A stretch of DNA of 54,271 bases from an uncultured Bacilli bacterium (GCA_947628345.1 CANQZM010000003.1:1-54271), one strand, 5' to 3'. Counted from the stretch's first letter, positions 9,507-20,692 are shown. Notes: generated by a model not told the origin, from the sequence alone. Translations and numbers: made by a program.

Positions 9507-11660
9507 ATGACAAAAGAAAAAAGTAATCTAACAGTTGAGGATTTAATAAATAAGATAAGTAGGTATATTGATGATAATGATAAAATAGAAGCAGTTCGTA
9601 AAGCATACCAATTTGCATCAGAAAAATATCAAGGCTGTTTCCGAAAAAATGGTGATGCTTATATACTTCATCCTTTAAATGTTGCACTTATTTTAACTGA
9701 AATATATGCCGATAGTGAAACTATTCAAGCTGCTTTATTACATGATATTTTAGAAAATACTGATACAACAAAAGATGAAATTGATGATAATTTTGGAGAT
9801 GAAGTAGCTAAATTAGTACAAGGAATTACTAAATTATCAAAAATTAAATTTTCAACTGAAAACGAATATTTAATTGATTACTATAAGAAAATAATAGTTG
9901 GTATTAGTGAAGATGTTCGAGTAATTATTATAAAACTAGCAGATAGATTACATAATATGAGAACTTTATGGATACTAGATAAAGAAAAACAAAAAATAAA
10001 GGCAAGAGAGTCGTTAGAAATTTTAGCACCAATTGCCCATCACTTAGGAATCCATAAAATTAAAAGCGAATTAGAAGATTTATCATTACGTTATTTAAAA
10101 CCCGATGTATTTTATGATATTGCTGAGAAGTTAAATACAACAAAATTAGAACGTGATAATACCGTTTATGAAATGCTACAAGAAGTATCTAATTTATTAA
10201 CTGAGCACAATATAAAACATGAAATTAAAGGAAGAAGTAAAAGTATTTACAGTATTTATAATAAACTTAATAAAGGTAAAAAGTTTTCAGATATTTATGA
10301 TTTATTAGCTTTACGTATTTTGGTAGATACAGAACAAGAGTGTTATTTGGCTTTAGGTATAATTCATTCTAAATTTAAACCTTTACCTAAAAGATTTAAA
10401 GATTATATTGCCATGCCTAAACCTAATATGTATCAATCACTTCATACAACTGTTTTTGGCTTAGATGGTTGTTTATTTGAAATTCAAATTAGAACTCATG
10501 CAATGGATGAGATAGCTGAAAATGGAATTGCTTCTCATTGGGCATATAAAGAAAATAAAGATGCTAAGGCCAATATGAATTCTCTTACAGATCAAAAACT
10601 ACAATTTTTTAAAACTATTATGGATTTAAATAGTGATAAAATGAGTAGTGAAGAATTTATTAACAGTGTTCAAGATGAAGTTTTAAATAATAATATTTAT
10701 GTTTTTACTCCTAAAGGTGATATTATTGAATTACCTAGAGGTGCAACTCCACTAGATTTTGCATATAAAATTCATACTAAGGTTGGAGAAACAACGGTAG
10801 GAGCAATTGTTAATAATAATATTGTACCATTAAATTATGAATTAAAAGATAATGATATTGTTAAGATAAATACTAATAAAAACTCAACTCCATCTAAAGA
10901 ATGGATTGGTATTGCTAAAACTACCCAAGCAAGAAATAAAATTAAAAGTTATTTTTCTAAAAACGAAAAAGAAATTAATATTGAAAGAGGTAAATATCTA
11001 CTAGAAAAAGAACTTCGTAAAAGAAAGATTGTCTTTAACGATTTCTTTACTGAAAAAAATATTGAAACTATAAAAAAATCACTTAAATTGGATGACTTAG
11101 AAGATATTTATCTAGTAATTGGAAACAATAAAAACTCAGCTAGCTTTGTTATTAATTTAATTAATAAGTATAAAGAAGAAGTTATACCTAAGGCTGCCAA
11201 ACCATTTGAAAAACCAACTGATTTTGATATTATTGTTTCAGGAATTGATAAAGTAAAAGTTAATTTAGCTAATTGTTGTAATCCGATTTTTGGTGATGAT
11301 ATAGTTGGTTATATTACTAAAGGAAATGGTATAACCATTCATAGAAAAACTTGTCATAATATTACGATGATTGAAAATAGAACTGTTAATGTTGCTTGGA
11401 ATAATGATACTAAATTGGATAAAAAATATTTAACTATTTTAGTAGTTTATTCTAATACTAATGAAAATAAAATGTCTGACTTAGTTCAAAGATTATCAGC
11501 TATAAGTATTAATATTGAAAGTATTAAAACAATTAGTAAAGATAATGATAAGGTATACCAATTAGATATTTATCTTAAAGGATTGGAACAGTTAGATCAT
11601 GTTTTAAAGCAATTAGAGAAATTATCCTATATTTATAAGGTAGAAAGGTTAATTAGATGA
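9507..11660 (+). CDS. rel: bifunctional (p)ppGpp synthetase/hydrolase, RelA/SpoT family
   Basis: HD domain (AALLHDILENTD), RelA domain, TGS (VFTPKGDIIELPRGATPLDFAYKIHT), ACT-like C-terminus. Confidence 0.94.
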   Translation: MTKEKSNLTVEDLINKISRYIDDNDKIEAVRKAYQFASEKYQGCFRKNGDAYILHPLNVALILTEIYADSETIQAALLHDILENTDTTKDEIDDNFGDEVAKLVQGITKLSKIKFSTENEYLIDYYKKIIVGISEDVRVIIIKLADRLHNMRTLWILDKEKQKIKARESLEILAPIAHHLGIHKIKSELEDLSLRYLKPDVFYDIAEKLNTTKLERDNTVYEMLQEVSNLLTEHNIKHEIKGRSKSIYSIYNKLNKGKKFSDIYDLLALRILVDTEQECYLALGIIHSKFKPLPKRFKDYIAMPKPNMYQSLHTTVFGLDGCLFEIQIRTHAMDEIAENGIASHWAYKENKDAKANMNSLTDQKLQFFKTIMDLNSDKMSSEEFINSVQDEVLNNNIYVFTPKGDIIELPRGATPLDFAYKIHTKVGETTVGAIVNNNIVPLNYELKDNDIVKINTNKNSTPSKEWIGIAKTTQARNKIKSYFSKNEKEINIERGKYLLEKELRKRKIVFNDFFTEKNIETIKKSLKLDDLEDIYLVIGNNKNSASFVINLINKYKEEVIPKAAKPFEKPTDFDIIVSGIDKVKVNLANCCNPIFGDDIVGYITKGNGITIHRKTCHNITMIENRTVNVAWNNDTKLDKKYLTILVVYSNTNENKMSDLVQRLSAISINIESIKTISKDNDKVYQLDIYLKGLEQLDHVLKQLEKLSYIYKVERLIR

Positions 11661-12091
11661 GAATTGTTGTCCAAAGAGTATTATCTTCTAGTGTTGAAGT
11701 TAATAACAGGCAAGTTGGAAAAATTAATCAAGGTTTAACTTTACTAGTTGGATTTCATCAAGATGATACTATTGATAAATTAGATAAAATGGTTCGAAAA
11801 ATTGTTAATTTAAGAATATTTGATGATTCCAATCATATAATGAATAAATCAGTACTAGATATTGATGGCAGTATTTTATCAGTTTCACAATTTAGTTTAT
11901 ATGCTGATACTAAAAAAGGTAATAGACCAAGTTATAAACAAGCCATGAAAAGTGAAGATGCTGTTAAATTATATGATGAATTTAATAAAAGATTAAAAGA
12001 ATATATAGAAGTAGAAACAGGTATTTTTGGTAGTGATATGAAGTTAAATATAGAAAATGATGGACCTATTACGATTATTCTAGAGGAGTGA
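11657..12091 (+). CDS. dtd: D-aminoacyl-tRNA deacylase
   Basis: MRIVVQRVLSSSVEV…, VSQFSLYADTKKGNRPSY, GPITIILE; overlaps the rel stop. Confidence 0.95.
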   Translation: MRIVVQRVLSSSVEVNNRQVGKINQGLTLLVGFHQDDTIDKLDKMVRKIVNLRIFDDSNHIMNKSVLDIDGSILSVSQFSLYADTKKGNRPSYKQAMKSEDAVKLYDEFNKRLKEYIEVETGIFGSDMKLNIENDGPITIILEE

Positions 12092-12094
12092 TAG

Positions 12095-13159
12095 TTGATG
12101 TTTTCTAACAAACTTAATTATAAAATTATCAATTTTGCAGCGTTGATGCTTCTTTTTTATATGACTTTTTCTAATATTGGTATTTGGTTAAGTTTAGTTA
12201 AAAAAATTATTGAAGTTATTGCTCCTATTTTATTTTCTTTTGCCTTTGCTTATTCTTTATATCCTTTAGTATTAATACTTAAAAACAAAAAATTGACTAA
12301 ATTATTAGCAGTTACTATAACTATAATTAGTTTTACTCTTATTTTTATATTAATTATTAATAAAAGTTTACCTATTATTTATGAACAATTAGTCTTATTT
12401 TCCAAATATATTTTAACTTTTATAAATCAATTTAGTAATCGTTTTAATATTAATATAGGTATAGAAAAATTTCATTTATTAGATTATTTAAACACAATTA
12501 TTACTCAACTTAGTAATATAATTAGTAAAAGTACTATTACTATTTTTAATAAATCAGTTAACTTATTTATACAATTATTAACTGGCTATCTTTTTGGAAT
12601 ATATTTTTTATGGAATATGGATAAGATAAGACAAGAAGTTAAAAATATAAGTTTAAAAATATCAATTAAGTTGTATAATTATTTAAAAATAGTAGATATT
12701 GAAATTAATAATTATGTTAAAGGTTTAATTTTATCAATGATTATTCAGTTAGTAGAATATTCACTCCTATTTTTATTAATAGGACACCCTAATTGGTTAT
12801 TGTTAGGTATTTTAGCTGCTGTTAGTAATATAATTCCTTATTTTGGGGCTTTAGTTACTAACATTTTAGGAATTATTATTGCTTTTAATGTTTCGACTAG
12901 AGTTTTAATTGGAACTATCTTAGTATGTATTATTTGTCCTTTTATAGATAATTATCTAATTATGCCAAAAATTTATAAAAAAACTAATGATATTAATCCA
13001 TTTATCGCAATAATTTTAATAACTATTAGTGGTTCTATTTTTGGATTAATGGGAATTATAATTATTTTACCTATCTATTTATTATTACGAACTACTTACT
13101 TGTATTTAATAGATAATTATAAAACGAATTTAAGAAAAATTAAGATAACTCACTTCTAA
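12095..13159 (+). CDS. AI-2E family transporter (putative permease)
   Basis: Multi-TM protein with GxxxxxPxxGALVxxxxG-like motif (AAVSNIIPYFGALVTNILG). Confidence 0.8.
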   Translation: MMFSNKLNYKIINFAALMLLFYMTFSNIGIWLSLVKKIIEVIAPILFSFAFAYSLYPLVLILKNKKLTKLLAVTITIISFTLIFILIINKSLPIIYEQLVLFSKYILTFINQFSNRFNINIGIEKFHLLDYLNTIITQLSNIISKSTITIFNKSVNLFIQLLTGYLFGIYFLWNMDKIRQEVKNISLKISIKLYNYLKIVDIEINNYVKGLILSMIIQLVEYSLLFLLIGHPNWLLLGILAAVSNIIPYFGALVTNILGIIIAFNVSTRVLIGTILVCIICPFIDNYLIMPKIYKKTNDINPFIAIILITISGSIFGLMGIIIILPIYLLLRTTYLYLIDNYKTNLRKIKITHF

Positions 13160-13218
13160 CGAAGAACGTTTACTTTTTTTTTGACATAGGTTATAATGAA
13201 GAAGAAAGAAGTGATAAT

Positions 13219-14523
13219 ATGAAATATTACTGTATAGGAATTAAGGGTTCTGGTATGTCTACTTTAGCTCAAATTTTAAAAGATTTAGGTAATGATGTAT
13301 CTGGTTATGATGATGCTAAAGATTATAAGTTTACGCAAAAAGGATTAGAAGAACGTAATATTCCTATTTACTATGATGGTAATCATACTTTAGATAAAGA
13401 TACAATTGTTACATATTCTGTTGCTTTTTCTAAAGATCATAAAGAATTAAAACGTGTAGAACAACTAGGATTAACAATAAAAAAATACAATGAAATAATT
13501 GGGGATATTGTTGATTTATTTGATACTATTAGTGTTTCAGGTACTCATGGAAAAACTACAACTTCTTCTATAATTAAACATATTTTAGAAGAAACTATAG
13601 GTGACTGTAACTATTTTATAGGGGCTGGGGATGGACATTTAAATAAAGATAATAAATATTTTGTTTTAGAGTCAGATGAATTTAATCGTCATTTTTTAGC
13701 TTACCATCCTAAATACAGTATAATTACAAATATAGAGGCAGAACATTTAGAAATTTATAAAGATATTGATGATATTAGAACTACTTTTGAAAAATTTGCT
13801 AATCAGACAAAAGAATTAATTGTAGCTTGTGGAGATAATAAAGAAATTAGGAAAATAAATTTTAAGACAAAAGTATTATTTTATGGATTTAACGATGATA
13901 ATGATATAATTATTAAAAATCAACAATTAACTTCAACAGGAAATAGTTTTGATTTATATATAAATAACCAGTTATATGATCATTTTGAAATGCCTTTATA
14001 TGGAAATCATATGACTTTAAATGCTGCAGCTGCAATTGCTATTTGTAATCATTTAAAAATAGATAAAGAAAAACAGAAACAGGCATTAAAAACTTTTAAA
14101 AATGCCGCTAGACGTTGTAGTGAAGAAAAAGTAGGAGATACTATTATTATTGATGATTATGCCCATCATCCTACAGAAATTAAAGTAACTATAAAAGGGA
14201 TAAAGCAAAAATACCCTAATAAAAAAATTGTAGTAGTATTTAAACCTAATACTTATTCAAGAACTAAAGATTTTACTAAACAGTTTATTGAATCCTTATC
14301 CATGGCTGACAAAGTATTTTTAACAGAAATCGAATCAAATCGTGAAAAACCAGAAGACTATCCTGGCATATCTTCTTCCCTTATTGTAGATGAAATAAAA
14401 AATGGGGAAATAATATCAGAAGAAACCATTCAAAAATTAGAGCCATACAAAAATGAAGTTATTTGTTTTATGGGTTGTGCACCAGTTGCTCATCTAATTA
14501 GTGAATTTAAAAAAATATTATAG
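13219..14523 (+). CDS. murC: UDP-N-acetylmuramate--L-alanine ligase
   Basis: GIKGSGMSTLA, VSGTHGKTTTSS, DDYAHHPTEI motifs. Confidence 0.94.
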   Translation: MKYYCIGIKGSGMSTLAQILKDLGNDVSGYDDAKDYKFTQKGLEERNIPIYYDGNHTLDKDTIVTYSVAFSKDHKELKRVEQLGLTIKKYNEIIGDIVDLFDTISVSGTHGKTTTSSIIKHILEETIGDCNYFIGAGDGHLNKDNKYFVLESDEFNRHFLAYHPKYSIITNIEAEHLEIYKDIDDIRTTFEKFANQTKELIVACGDNKEIRKINFKTKVLFYGFNDDNDIIIKNQQLTSTGNSFDLYINNQLYDHFEMPLYGNHMTLNAAAAIAICNHLKIDKEKQKQALKTFKNAARRCSEEKVGDTIIIDDYAHHPTEIKVTIKGIKQKYPNKKIVVVFKPNTYSRTKDFTKQFIESLSMADKVFLTEIESNREKPEDYPGISSSLIVDEIKNGEIISEETIQKLEPYKNEVICFMGCAPVAHLISEFKKIL

Positions 14524-14601
14524 AGCTTTAGGCTCTTTTAATTAGCCTTTTTTTGGATAATTAATTTTAAATCTATAACATATTCTTTAATAGGTGATTT
14601 T

Positions 14602-14844
14602 ATGTTGAATCGAGTTAAGGAATATATAAATGATAATGAATTTAGATTAACAATATTTGAAAACCAGATTTATGCGATAAACTATTTAAGAATAATCTCT
14701 TTAGAAGATGAGTACATTTCTTTAATTACTAAAAAAGGGAAAGTCATTATAAAGGGAAACAATCTTTGTTTAAATAAACTATTAGATAATGAAATCTTAA
14801 TAAGTGGTTCAGTTACTAGTATTGAGGTTGATTTTAATGAATAG
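14602..14844 (+). CDS. yqfC: sporulation protein YqfC/YabP family
   Basis: Short β-rich protein typical of YabP/YqfC; directly upstream of yqfD. Confidence 0.8.
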   Translation: MLNRVKEYINDNEFRLTIFENQIYAINYLRIISLEDEYISLITKKGKVIIKGNNLCLNKLLDNEILISGSVTSIEVDFNE

Positions 14845-16021
14845 TAGATACAAAGTAAAAATAATTGGCAAAGATCCAAAACGTTTTGTTAAGGAAATAA
14901 TTACTAAGAAAATTTCAATTTATCAGGTGGAAAATTTAGATAGTGATCCTATAATAATAGTAGATGAAGAGGGATTAGCAAAATTAAAAGAAATTAAAAC
15001 TAGTTATAAAATAAAAGTAATAAGAGAATATGGCCTAATTAGAATTAAACACTTAATTAAAAAATATTCTTACTTTTTAATGGCTTTATTAGTAGGTAGT
15101 TTACTTCTTTTATTACTTTCTAATATGATATTTACAGTAGAAGTACAACATTCTAAAAGTGAAATTAGAAATCTTATTAAACAAGATTTAAAATTGTATG
15201 GAATTTCTAAATATAAATTTAGAGTTAGCTATAATAAAAAAGAAGAAATCAAGAAAAAGATTTTAGCTAAGGAAACTGATAAAATCGAATGGTTAGAAAT
15301 AGAACGTATCGGTACTAAATATTTAGTAAAAGTAGAAGAACGTATTAAAAATGAAGTAAAAACTGATAATAAAGCCCAAAATATTATAGCTAAAAAAAAT
15401 GCAATGATTTTAAGAATTAGTGCTACTTCTGGAGAAGTAGTTAAAAAGAAGTTTGATTATGTTCAAAAAGGAGATGTCTTAATCAGTGGCTTTATAACTA
15501 AAGATGAAAAAATTGTTTCTAAAACTAAAGCTATTGGTAGTGTATTTGGTGAAGTTTGGTATCAGGTACAAGTAGATTTACCTAAAGCTTATAAAGTAGT
15601 TAATAAAACTGGTAAAAGTAAAAAAAGATTAGAATTAACTATTTTTGATAAAAATATTTTTCTATTTGATTTTAATAAATATAAAACCTACCAAGTAGAA
15701 AAAAAAGAACTATTAAGAAATAATATATTACCAGTCAGTCTTAACTATGCAACTATTTACGAAACTAATGAAATTTCTAAAAATTATGATATTTCTAATG
15801 TTTCAAATGAAGCTATCAAATTAGCTAGTAATAAATTAAAACAAAAATTAGGTCCTAAAGACAAAATAATTTCTAAAAAAGTTTTGAAAAAAACTGAAAG
15901 AGATAGTAGAATAATAGTAGATGTATTTTTTAAGGTAGAAGAAGACATTACAGAAGAAGAAAGTATCGAAAATATTAAAATAGAAGACATTGAAGGTGAA
16001 AAGAGTGGAACAAGTAACTAG
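14837..16021 (+). CDS. yqfD: sporulation protein YqfD
   Basis: N-terminal soluble segment, single TM, ISATSGEVVKKKFDYVQKGDVLISGFI; ATG 14837 overlaps the yqfC stop. Confidence 0.85.
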   Translation: MNSRYKVKIIGKDPKRFVKEIITKKISIYQVENLDSDPIIIVDEEGLAKLKEIKTSYKIKVIREYGLIRIKHLIKKYSYFLMALLVGSLLLLLLSNMIFTVEVQHSKSEIRNLIKQDLKLYGISKYKFRVSYNKKEEIKKKILAKETDKIEWLEIERIGTKYLVKVEERIKNEVKTDNKAQNIIAKKNAMILRISATSGEVVKKKFDYVQKGDVLISGFITKDEKIVSKTKAIGSVFGEVWYQVQVDLPKAYKVVNKTGKSKKRLELTIFDKNIFLFDFNKYKTYQVEKKELLRNNILPVSLNYATIYETNEISKNYDISNVSNEAIKLASNKLKQKLGPKDKIISKKVLKKTERDSRIIVDVFFKVEEDITEEESIENIKIEDIEGEKSGTSN

Positions 16022-16601
16022 AACAATTCAAGGTATTATTAACCTCACATGGCCAATGATTTTAATATCAGTAGTAATTATTGTATCATTACGAATAACC
16101 TATCTAATTAAAAATAAACAACACTTAACATTATATAAAGAATTATTAATGCTATCTTTTATTATTTATATATTATGTTTATTCCAAATAGTTACTTTTC
16201 AAGATGATGTTATGTGGAGTAGTAATAATTTTATTCCTTTTAAAGAAATATTTAGATATAGATTAGGAAGTAGATTATTTTTAAAAAACGTTTTAGGTAA
16301 TGTTGTTTTATTTCTACCATTTGGTTTTTTTACAAGTTATTACCTTAATCCTAAAAAATCATATTCTGTAATTATTTTAACCTTAATAGCATCCATCTCT
16401 ATTGAAACGGTACAATTAGTAATTGGTAGGGTTTTTGATGTTGATGATATTATTCTTAATTTAATTGGTGGAATTATTGGTTATTTAGGATATTGTTTTT
16501 TAAGAAATATTGGTAATAAATTACCTAATTTTATGAAATCAGAAATATTTTTAAATATTATTTCAGTAATTATTTTACTAGGAATAATTAGTTTACTGTA
16601 G
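16005..16601 (+). CDS. VanZ-like family membrane protein
   Basis: NFIPFKEI…LKNVLGNVVLFLPFGFF…ETVQLVIGRVFDVDDIILNLIGG; GTG 16005 probable start. Confidence 0.8.
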   Translation: MEQVTRTIQGIINLTWPMILISVVIIVSLRITYLIKNKQHLTLYKELLMLSFIIYILCLFQIVTFQDDVMWSSNNFIPFKEIFRYRLGSRLFLKNVLGNVVLFLPFGFFTSYYLNPKKSYSVIILTLIASISIETVQLVIGRVFDVDDIILNLIGGIIGYLGYCFLRNIGNKLPNFMKSEIFLNIISVIILLGIISLL

Positions 16602-16615
16602 GTAGGAGAGTAGTT

Positions 16616-17065
16616 ATGAATAAAATAGAAATATTTAATGAAACAGCATCAATAGTAAAAGAGTTATCTAAATTAAAAGAAGTACTAGAGTATGCAGTTA
16701 AAAAAGAAAAATTAAAAAATGTTGAATTTAATGTTATTATTGTAGATAATAATTATATACATAAATTAAATAAAGAATATCGTAATATTGATAGAGTAAC
16801 AGATGTAATTACTTTTGCTTTAGAAGATGATAATGTGGTAATCAATGCCGGAAATACTAGAGTATTGGGAGATATTTATATTTCAATAGATAAAGCTAAA
16901 GAGCAAGCTGTAAATTATGGTCATTCTTTTGAAAGGGAATTAATTTTTTTAGCAGTCCATGGTTTTTATCATTTGTTAGGTTATGATCATATGAATGTAG
17001 AAGAAGAAAAAATAATGTTTAGTAAACAGGAGGCAGTATTAGATGAGTGTAAAATTCAAAGATAA
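16616..17065 (+). CDS. ybeY: endoribonuclease YbeY
   Basis: HGFYHLLGYDH zinc motif; RVTDVITFAL. Confidence 0.93.
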   Translation: MNKIEIFNETASIVKELSKLKEVLEYAVKKEKLKNVEFNVIIVDNNYIHKLNKEYRNIDRVTDVITFALEDDNVVINAGNTRVLGDIYISIDKAKEQAVNYGHSFERELIFLAVHGFYHLLGYDHMNVEEEKIMFSKQEAVLDECKIQR

Positions 17066-17450
17066 TAAAAAAATATTAGATAAAAAAAGATTACGTAACA
17101 GTTTTAAATTTGCTTTAGAAGGAGTTAGAACTGCATATAAAACTGAGCAAAATTTAAAAATACATACTATTATGGCTATTATTGTCATTATTTTAGGGTT
17201 TATTCTAAAAATAACCTATTTAGAATGGTTTGTTTGTTTAATTGTAATTGGATTAGTTCTAATGGCGGAATTTTTTAACACCGCATTAGAAAATATTGTT
17301 GATATGATAACAACAGAAATTAATCCATATGCTAAAAATGCGAAAGATATGGCTAGTAGTGGAGTTTTGGCTATGTCAGTAATTTCTTTTATAGTTGGAT
17401 TAATTATTTTTGGTCCTAAAATTATTAGCATAATCGGAGGGTTACTATGA
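17043..17450 (+). CDS. dgkA: diacylglycerol/undecaprenol kinase
   Basis: FALEGVRTAYKTEQNLKIH, EFFNTALENIVDM, AKDMASSGVL. Confidence 0.92.
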   Translation: MSVKFKDNKKILDKKRLRNSFKFALEGVRTAYKTEQNLKIHTIMAIIVIILGFILKITYLEWFVCLIVIGLVLMAEFFNTALENIVDMITTEINPYAKNAKDMASSGVLAMSVISFIVGLIIFGPKIISIIGGLL

Positions 17451-18334
17451 AATGCGGGTTTGTTAGTTTAGTTGGTAGGCCTAATGTTGGTAAAAGTACA
17501 CTTTTAAATAATATATTAGGACTTAAATTAGCTATTACTTCTAATGTAAGCGGTACAACTAGAAATATAATTCAAGGAATTTATAATGATAAAGATTCAC
17601 AAATTATTTTTGTAGATACTCCAGGTATTCATAAGCCAACTCATAAATTAGGTAATGTTATGAATAAAAAAGCTTATGATCATACTGAGGGTGTTGATGT
17701 CATTTTATTTTTAATAGATATTGATAAAGGTTTTGGTAAAGGAGATTTATTTGTTTTAAATCAAATTAAAGATAAAAATATTCCTGTTTTTCTCCTATTA
17801 AATAAAATTGATAAAATAAAAAATAAAGAATTATTACTAGAAAAAATTGCAAGTTTACAAAAGTTATATAATTTTGCAGAAATTATTCCTCTTTCGGCAC
17901 TTAAAAATGATAATATTTCTACTTTAATTGAATGTATAAAGAAATATTTAGACGAGGGAGATAGAGTCTATCAAGAAGAAGAATTAACTAATGTTTCAAC
18001 TAGATTTATTATGGCTGAATTTGTTAGAGAAAAAGTTTTAGAACTAACAAGAGATGAAATACCACACACTGTTACTTGTTATGTTGAAAATTATGAAGAA
18101 GATGATAAAGTTGTTCATATTCAAGTGTTAATTGTAGTGGATAGGGATAATATTAAAAAAATTATTATTGGTAAAAATGGTTCTATGTTAAAAGAAATTG
18201 GTTCTAGAGCTAGAATTGACATGGAAAAGTTTTTAGGTAAAAAAGTATATTTAGAAAGTTATGTTAAAACACTAAAAAATTGGCGTGATCAAGAAAAATA
18301 TTTTGAAGAATTAGGCTTAAAAGATAGTGAATAA
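17447..18334 (+). CDS. era: GTPase Era
   Basis: GRPNVGKSTLLN, DTPGIHKP, KH domain GKNGSMLKEIGSRAR. Confidence 0.95.
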   Translation: MKCGFVSLVGRPNVGKSTLLNNILGLKLAITSNVSGTTRNIIQGIYNDKDSQIIFVDTPGIHKPTHKLGNVMNKKAYDHTEGVDVILFLIDIDKGFGKGDLFVLNQIKDKNIPVFLLLNKIDKIKNKELLLEKIASLQKLYNFAEIIPLSALKNDNISTLIECIKKYLDEGDRVYQEEELTNVSTRFIMAEFVREKVLELTRDEIPHTVTCYVENYEEDDKVVHIQVLIVVDRDNIKKIIIGKNGSMLKEIGSRARIDMEKFLGKKVYLESYVKTLKNWRDQEKYFEELGLKDSE

Positions 18335-18376
18335 ATAATTAATAAAATCACCACTATAATAATAGAGGTGAATACA

Positions 18377-18466
18377 ATGAATGATCTTATTTGGGATTTA
18401 TTTAAAAAAACAGGAGATATAAAATATTATATGTTATTAAAAGAAATGAACAGAAGAAGGGATTAA
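18377..18466 (+). CDS. yqzL: YqzL family small protein (MNDLIWDLFKKTGDIKYYMLLKEMNRRRD)
   Basis: 29-codon ORF absent from the supplied track; AGAGGTG ribosome-binding site; W-x-LF-xxTG-xxxxYxLxKE pattern and era-yqzL-recO position match the YqzL family. Confidence 0.8.
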   Translation: MNDLIWDLFKKTGDIKYYMLLKEMNRRRD

Positions 18467-19210
18467 ATGAAAATCGAAGAAGTAGAAGGTATCATTGTAG
18501 GTGAGGTTAACTATAGTGAATCAAGCAAAATATTAAATGTTTTGACTAAAGAACACAAAATGATTGGAATTATTTCTAAAGGATGTCGTAATATTAAAAA
18601 CAAGTTACGTGCAGTAAGTAGAAAATTAATCTATGGTAAATTTAATATATATTATAAAGAAAATGGTCTTTCTACGTTAATTAGTGTTGACATTATAAAT
18701 TCATTTAATAATATATTAACTGATATTAGTAAAATTTCTTATGTTTCTTATATTGTTGATTTAGTATCTCAAGTTTCTAAACAAAACGATGAAGATAATT
18801 TATTTGATCTATTAAAAGCCAGTTTACTTAAGATAGAAGAGGGTTATAATCCTCAAATTGTAATGTGTATAGTGGAATTAAAACTTCTATCATACTTAGG
18901 AGTTGCACCTATTTTAGATGGATGCAGTTTTTGTGGTAGTACTAAAAATATAGTAGCCTTAAATGCCAGTAGTGGTGGATATGTATGTTCTAATTGCCAT
19001 CACAACGAACCATTGACTGATGAAAAAATTATCCATTTAATTAGAATGCTTTATTATGTTGATATTGAAAGTATAACTAAATTAGAGATTACTAATAAAT
19101 ATTTAAAAGAAATAAATAAATTTTTAGATGATTATTATGATAGATATACAGGACTTTATTTAAAAAGTAAAAGTTTTCTAAAACAATTAGATAAATTAGA
19201 ACAGGTTTAA
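18467..19210 (+). CDS. recO: DNA repair protein RecO
   Basis: EGIIVGEVNYSESSKILNVLTKEHKMIGIISKG; Cys4 (CSFCGS…CSNCHH). Confidence 0.93.
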   Translation: MKIEEVEGIIVGEVNYSESSKILNVLTKEHKMIGIISKGCRNIKNKLRAVSRKLIYGKFNIYYKENGLSTLISVDIINSFNNILTDISKISYVSYIVDLVSQVSKQNDEDNLFDLLKASLLKIEEGYNPQIVMCIVELKLLSYLGVAPILDGCSFCGSTKNIVALNASSGGYVCSNCHHNEPLTDEKIIHLIRMLYYVDIESITKLEITNKYLKEINKFLDDYYDRYTGLYLKSKSFLKQLDKLEQV

Positions 19211-19288
19211 TAAAAATGTTCATAAAAGTTTTTTACAAATAAGTAATTTTATAATAAAATGTAGGACACTAGGAAGTGAGATGGTTAT

Positions 19289-20653
19289 ATGTCATATAAT
19301 AAAATATTTGAGGAATTTTTAGAAGAAATTCAAAATGAATCATATGCATCAGTAGATGAAGTACGTAAAGTTACTTACGATATGTTACAAATTATTCAAA
19401 ATAATAAAGATGCTACGCCAGAGGAATTAGTAGAAAAAATAATAGTAGATAATGTTAGATTATTAGAAGATATTAAAAATTCTTATCCTATTCCTGGATA
19501 TACTGTAGGAGTTACTGTTAACAATATTAATGTAAAGTTATTTGGTGGAGATATTGATTCTATGCAAAGAAAAATGCCTGATAATGCTTTATTTGATATT
19601 GCATCAATGACAAAATTTTATACTCAAATAGTTGCTTATAATTTAATAAAAGAAAAAGTATTTTCTCTTTCTGCTAAAATTAGTGATTTAGATCCTAAAT
19701 TTGAAAATTTAAATGATTTAACAGTAAGAGATATACTAACTTTTACAACTAATATAGCAACTAATGGACGTGTTGAGGATGCTAACACTGTTACAGAAGC
19801 ATTAGATAGATTATACCAATCTAGTGTTGTTTCTAAAGGAGAATATCAATATACTGATATTGGACTTATGATAATGAAAGAAGTAATGGAAAACACTACT
19901 GGTATTTCTTATGCTGATTTAGTAGATAAATATATTATAAAACCGTTAGGATTAAAAGATACTCATTTAATAGTACCAAAACAAAAAATAGATTTAGTTA
20001 CGGGAACACCTAATGCTAAGATGGGTAAAGTAAATGATCCTAAAGCTCTAGCTCTAGGAGGATATAGTGGTCATGCTGGAATAGTTGCTTCCAGTGATGA
20101 TTTAATCAAATTAGCTAAAGGAGTAACAGAGGGAATTATTCTTCCAAAAGAAGGACTAAAAGATGCTTATACTCCTGGTGTTAAGCCTATTCGTGGTGTG
20201 ATGGGTAATACTTATACTTCTCATGAAAAAGGAATAGACGCTAGTTATGTTGATAAATTAGAACCTATTACTAATTTTGCTATTCAAGGAAGTACTCGAG
20301 TTCAAATGAACATAAGTAAAACTTGGAAAGGAGCTGCTACTATCTTATTCAATCCAGCTTCTATGTCACTTGAACAAGCCTTAGAAGAAGAAACTAAGAT
20401 TAATGAGAAAAGAGCATTAAATAATCAAGCTCCTCTATCCTTAGTAAAGCATTTCAAATTTAACCAAAAAGGTGATGCTATCGAATACGACTTAATTAAT
20501 CCTGTTCAAATGGCACCAAGTGGCAAAACGGTTGAACCAGTTACTACTGAAAATGCCAAACTTGCTTTACGACTTAGATTCCTAAGTAAAGTAATTGACG
20601 CTTATGATAAAAATTATACTAAGGAAATTACTGTTAGTAAAAATATCAAATAG
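19289..20653 (+). CDS. serine hydrolase, beta-lactamase/D-Ala-D-Ala carboxypeptidase-like fold
   Basis: SxxK motif in FDIASMTKFYTQ, Y-x-D in YQYTDIGLMIM, HAG in YSGHAGIVAS. Confidence 0.8.
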   Translation: MSYNKIFEEFLEEIQNESYASVDEVRKVTYDMLQIIQNNKDATPEELVEKIIVDNVRLLEDIKNSYPIPGYTVGVTVNNINVKLFGGDIDSMQRKMPDNALFDIASMTKFYTQIVAYNLIKEKVFSLSAKISDLDPKFENLNDLTVRDILTFTTNIATNGRVEDANTVTEALDRLYQSSVVSKGEYQYTDIGLMIMKEVMENTTGISYADLVDKYIIKPLGLKDTHLIVPKQKIDLVTGTPNAKMGKVNDPKALALGGYSGHAGIVASSDDLIKLAKGVTEGIILPKEGLKDAYTPGVKPIRGVMGNTYTSHEKGIDASYVDKLEPITNFAIQGSTRVQMNISKTWKGAATILFNPASMSLEQALEEETKINEKRALNNQAPLSLVKHFKFNQKGDAIEYDLINPVQMAPSGKTVEPVTTENAKLALRLRFLSKVIDAYDKNYTKEITVSKNIK

Positions 20654-20657
20654 ATTA

Positions 20658-20686
20658 TTGACATGATAACAAAAAATTAGTAAGAT
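20658..20686 (+). promoter_or_regulatory. sigma-A-type promoter for the T-box/LOG/glyS transcript
   Basis: TTGACA (20658-20663), 17 nt spacer, TAAGAT (20681-20686). Confidence 0.7.
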
Positions 20687-20692
20687 TAAAAT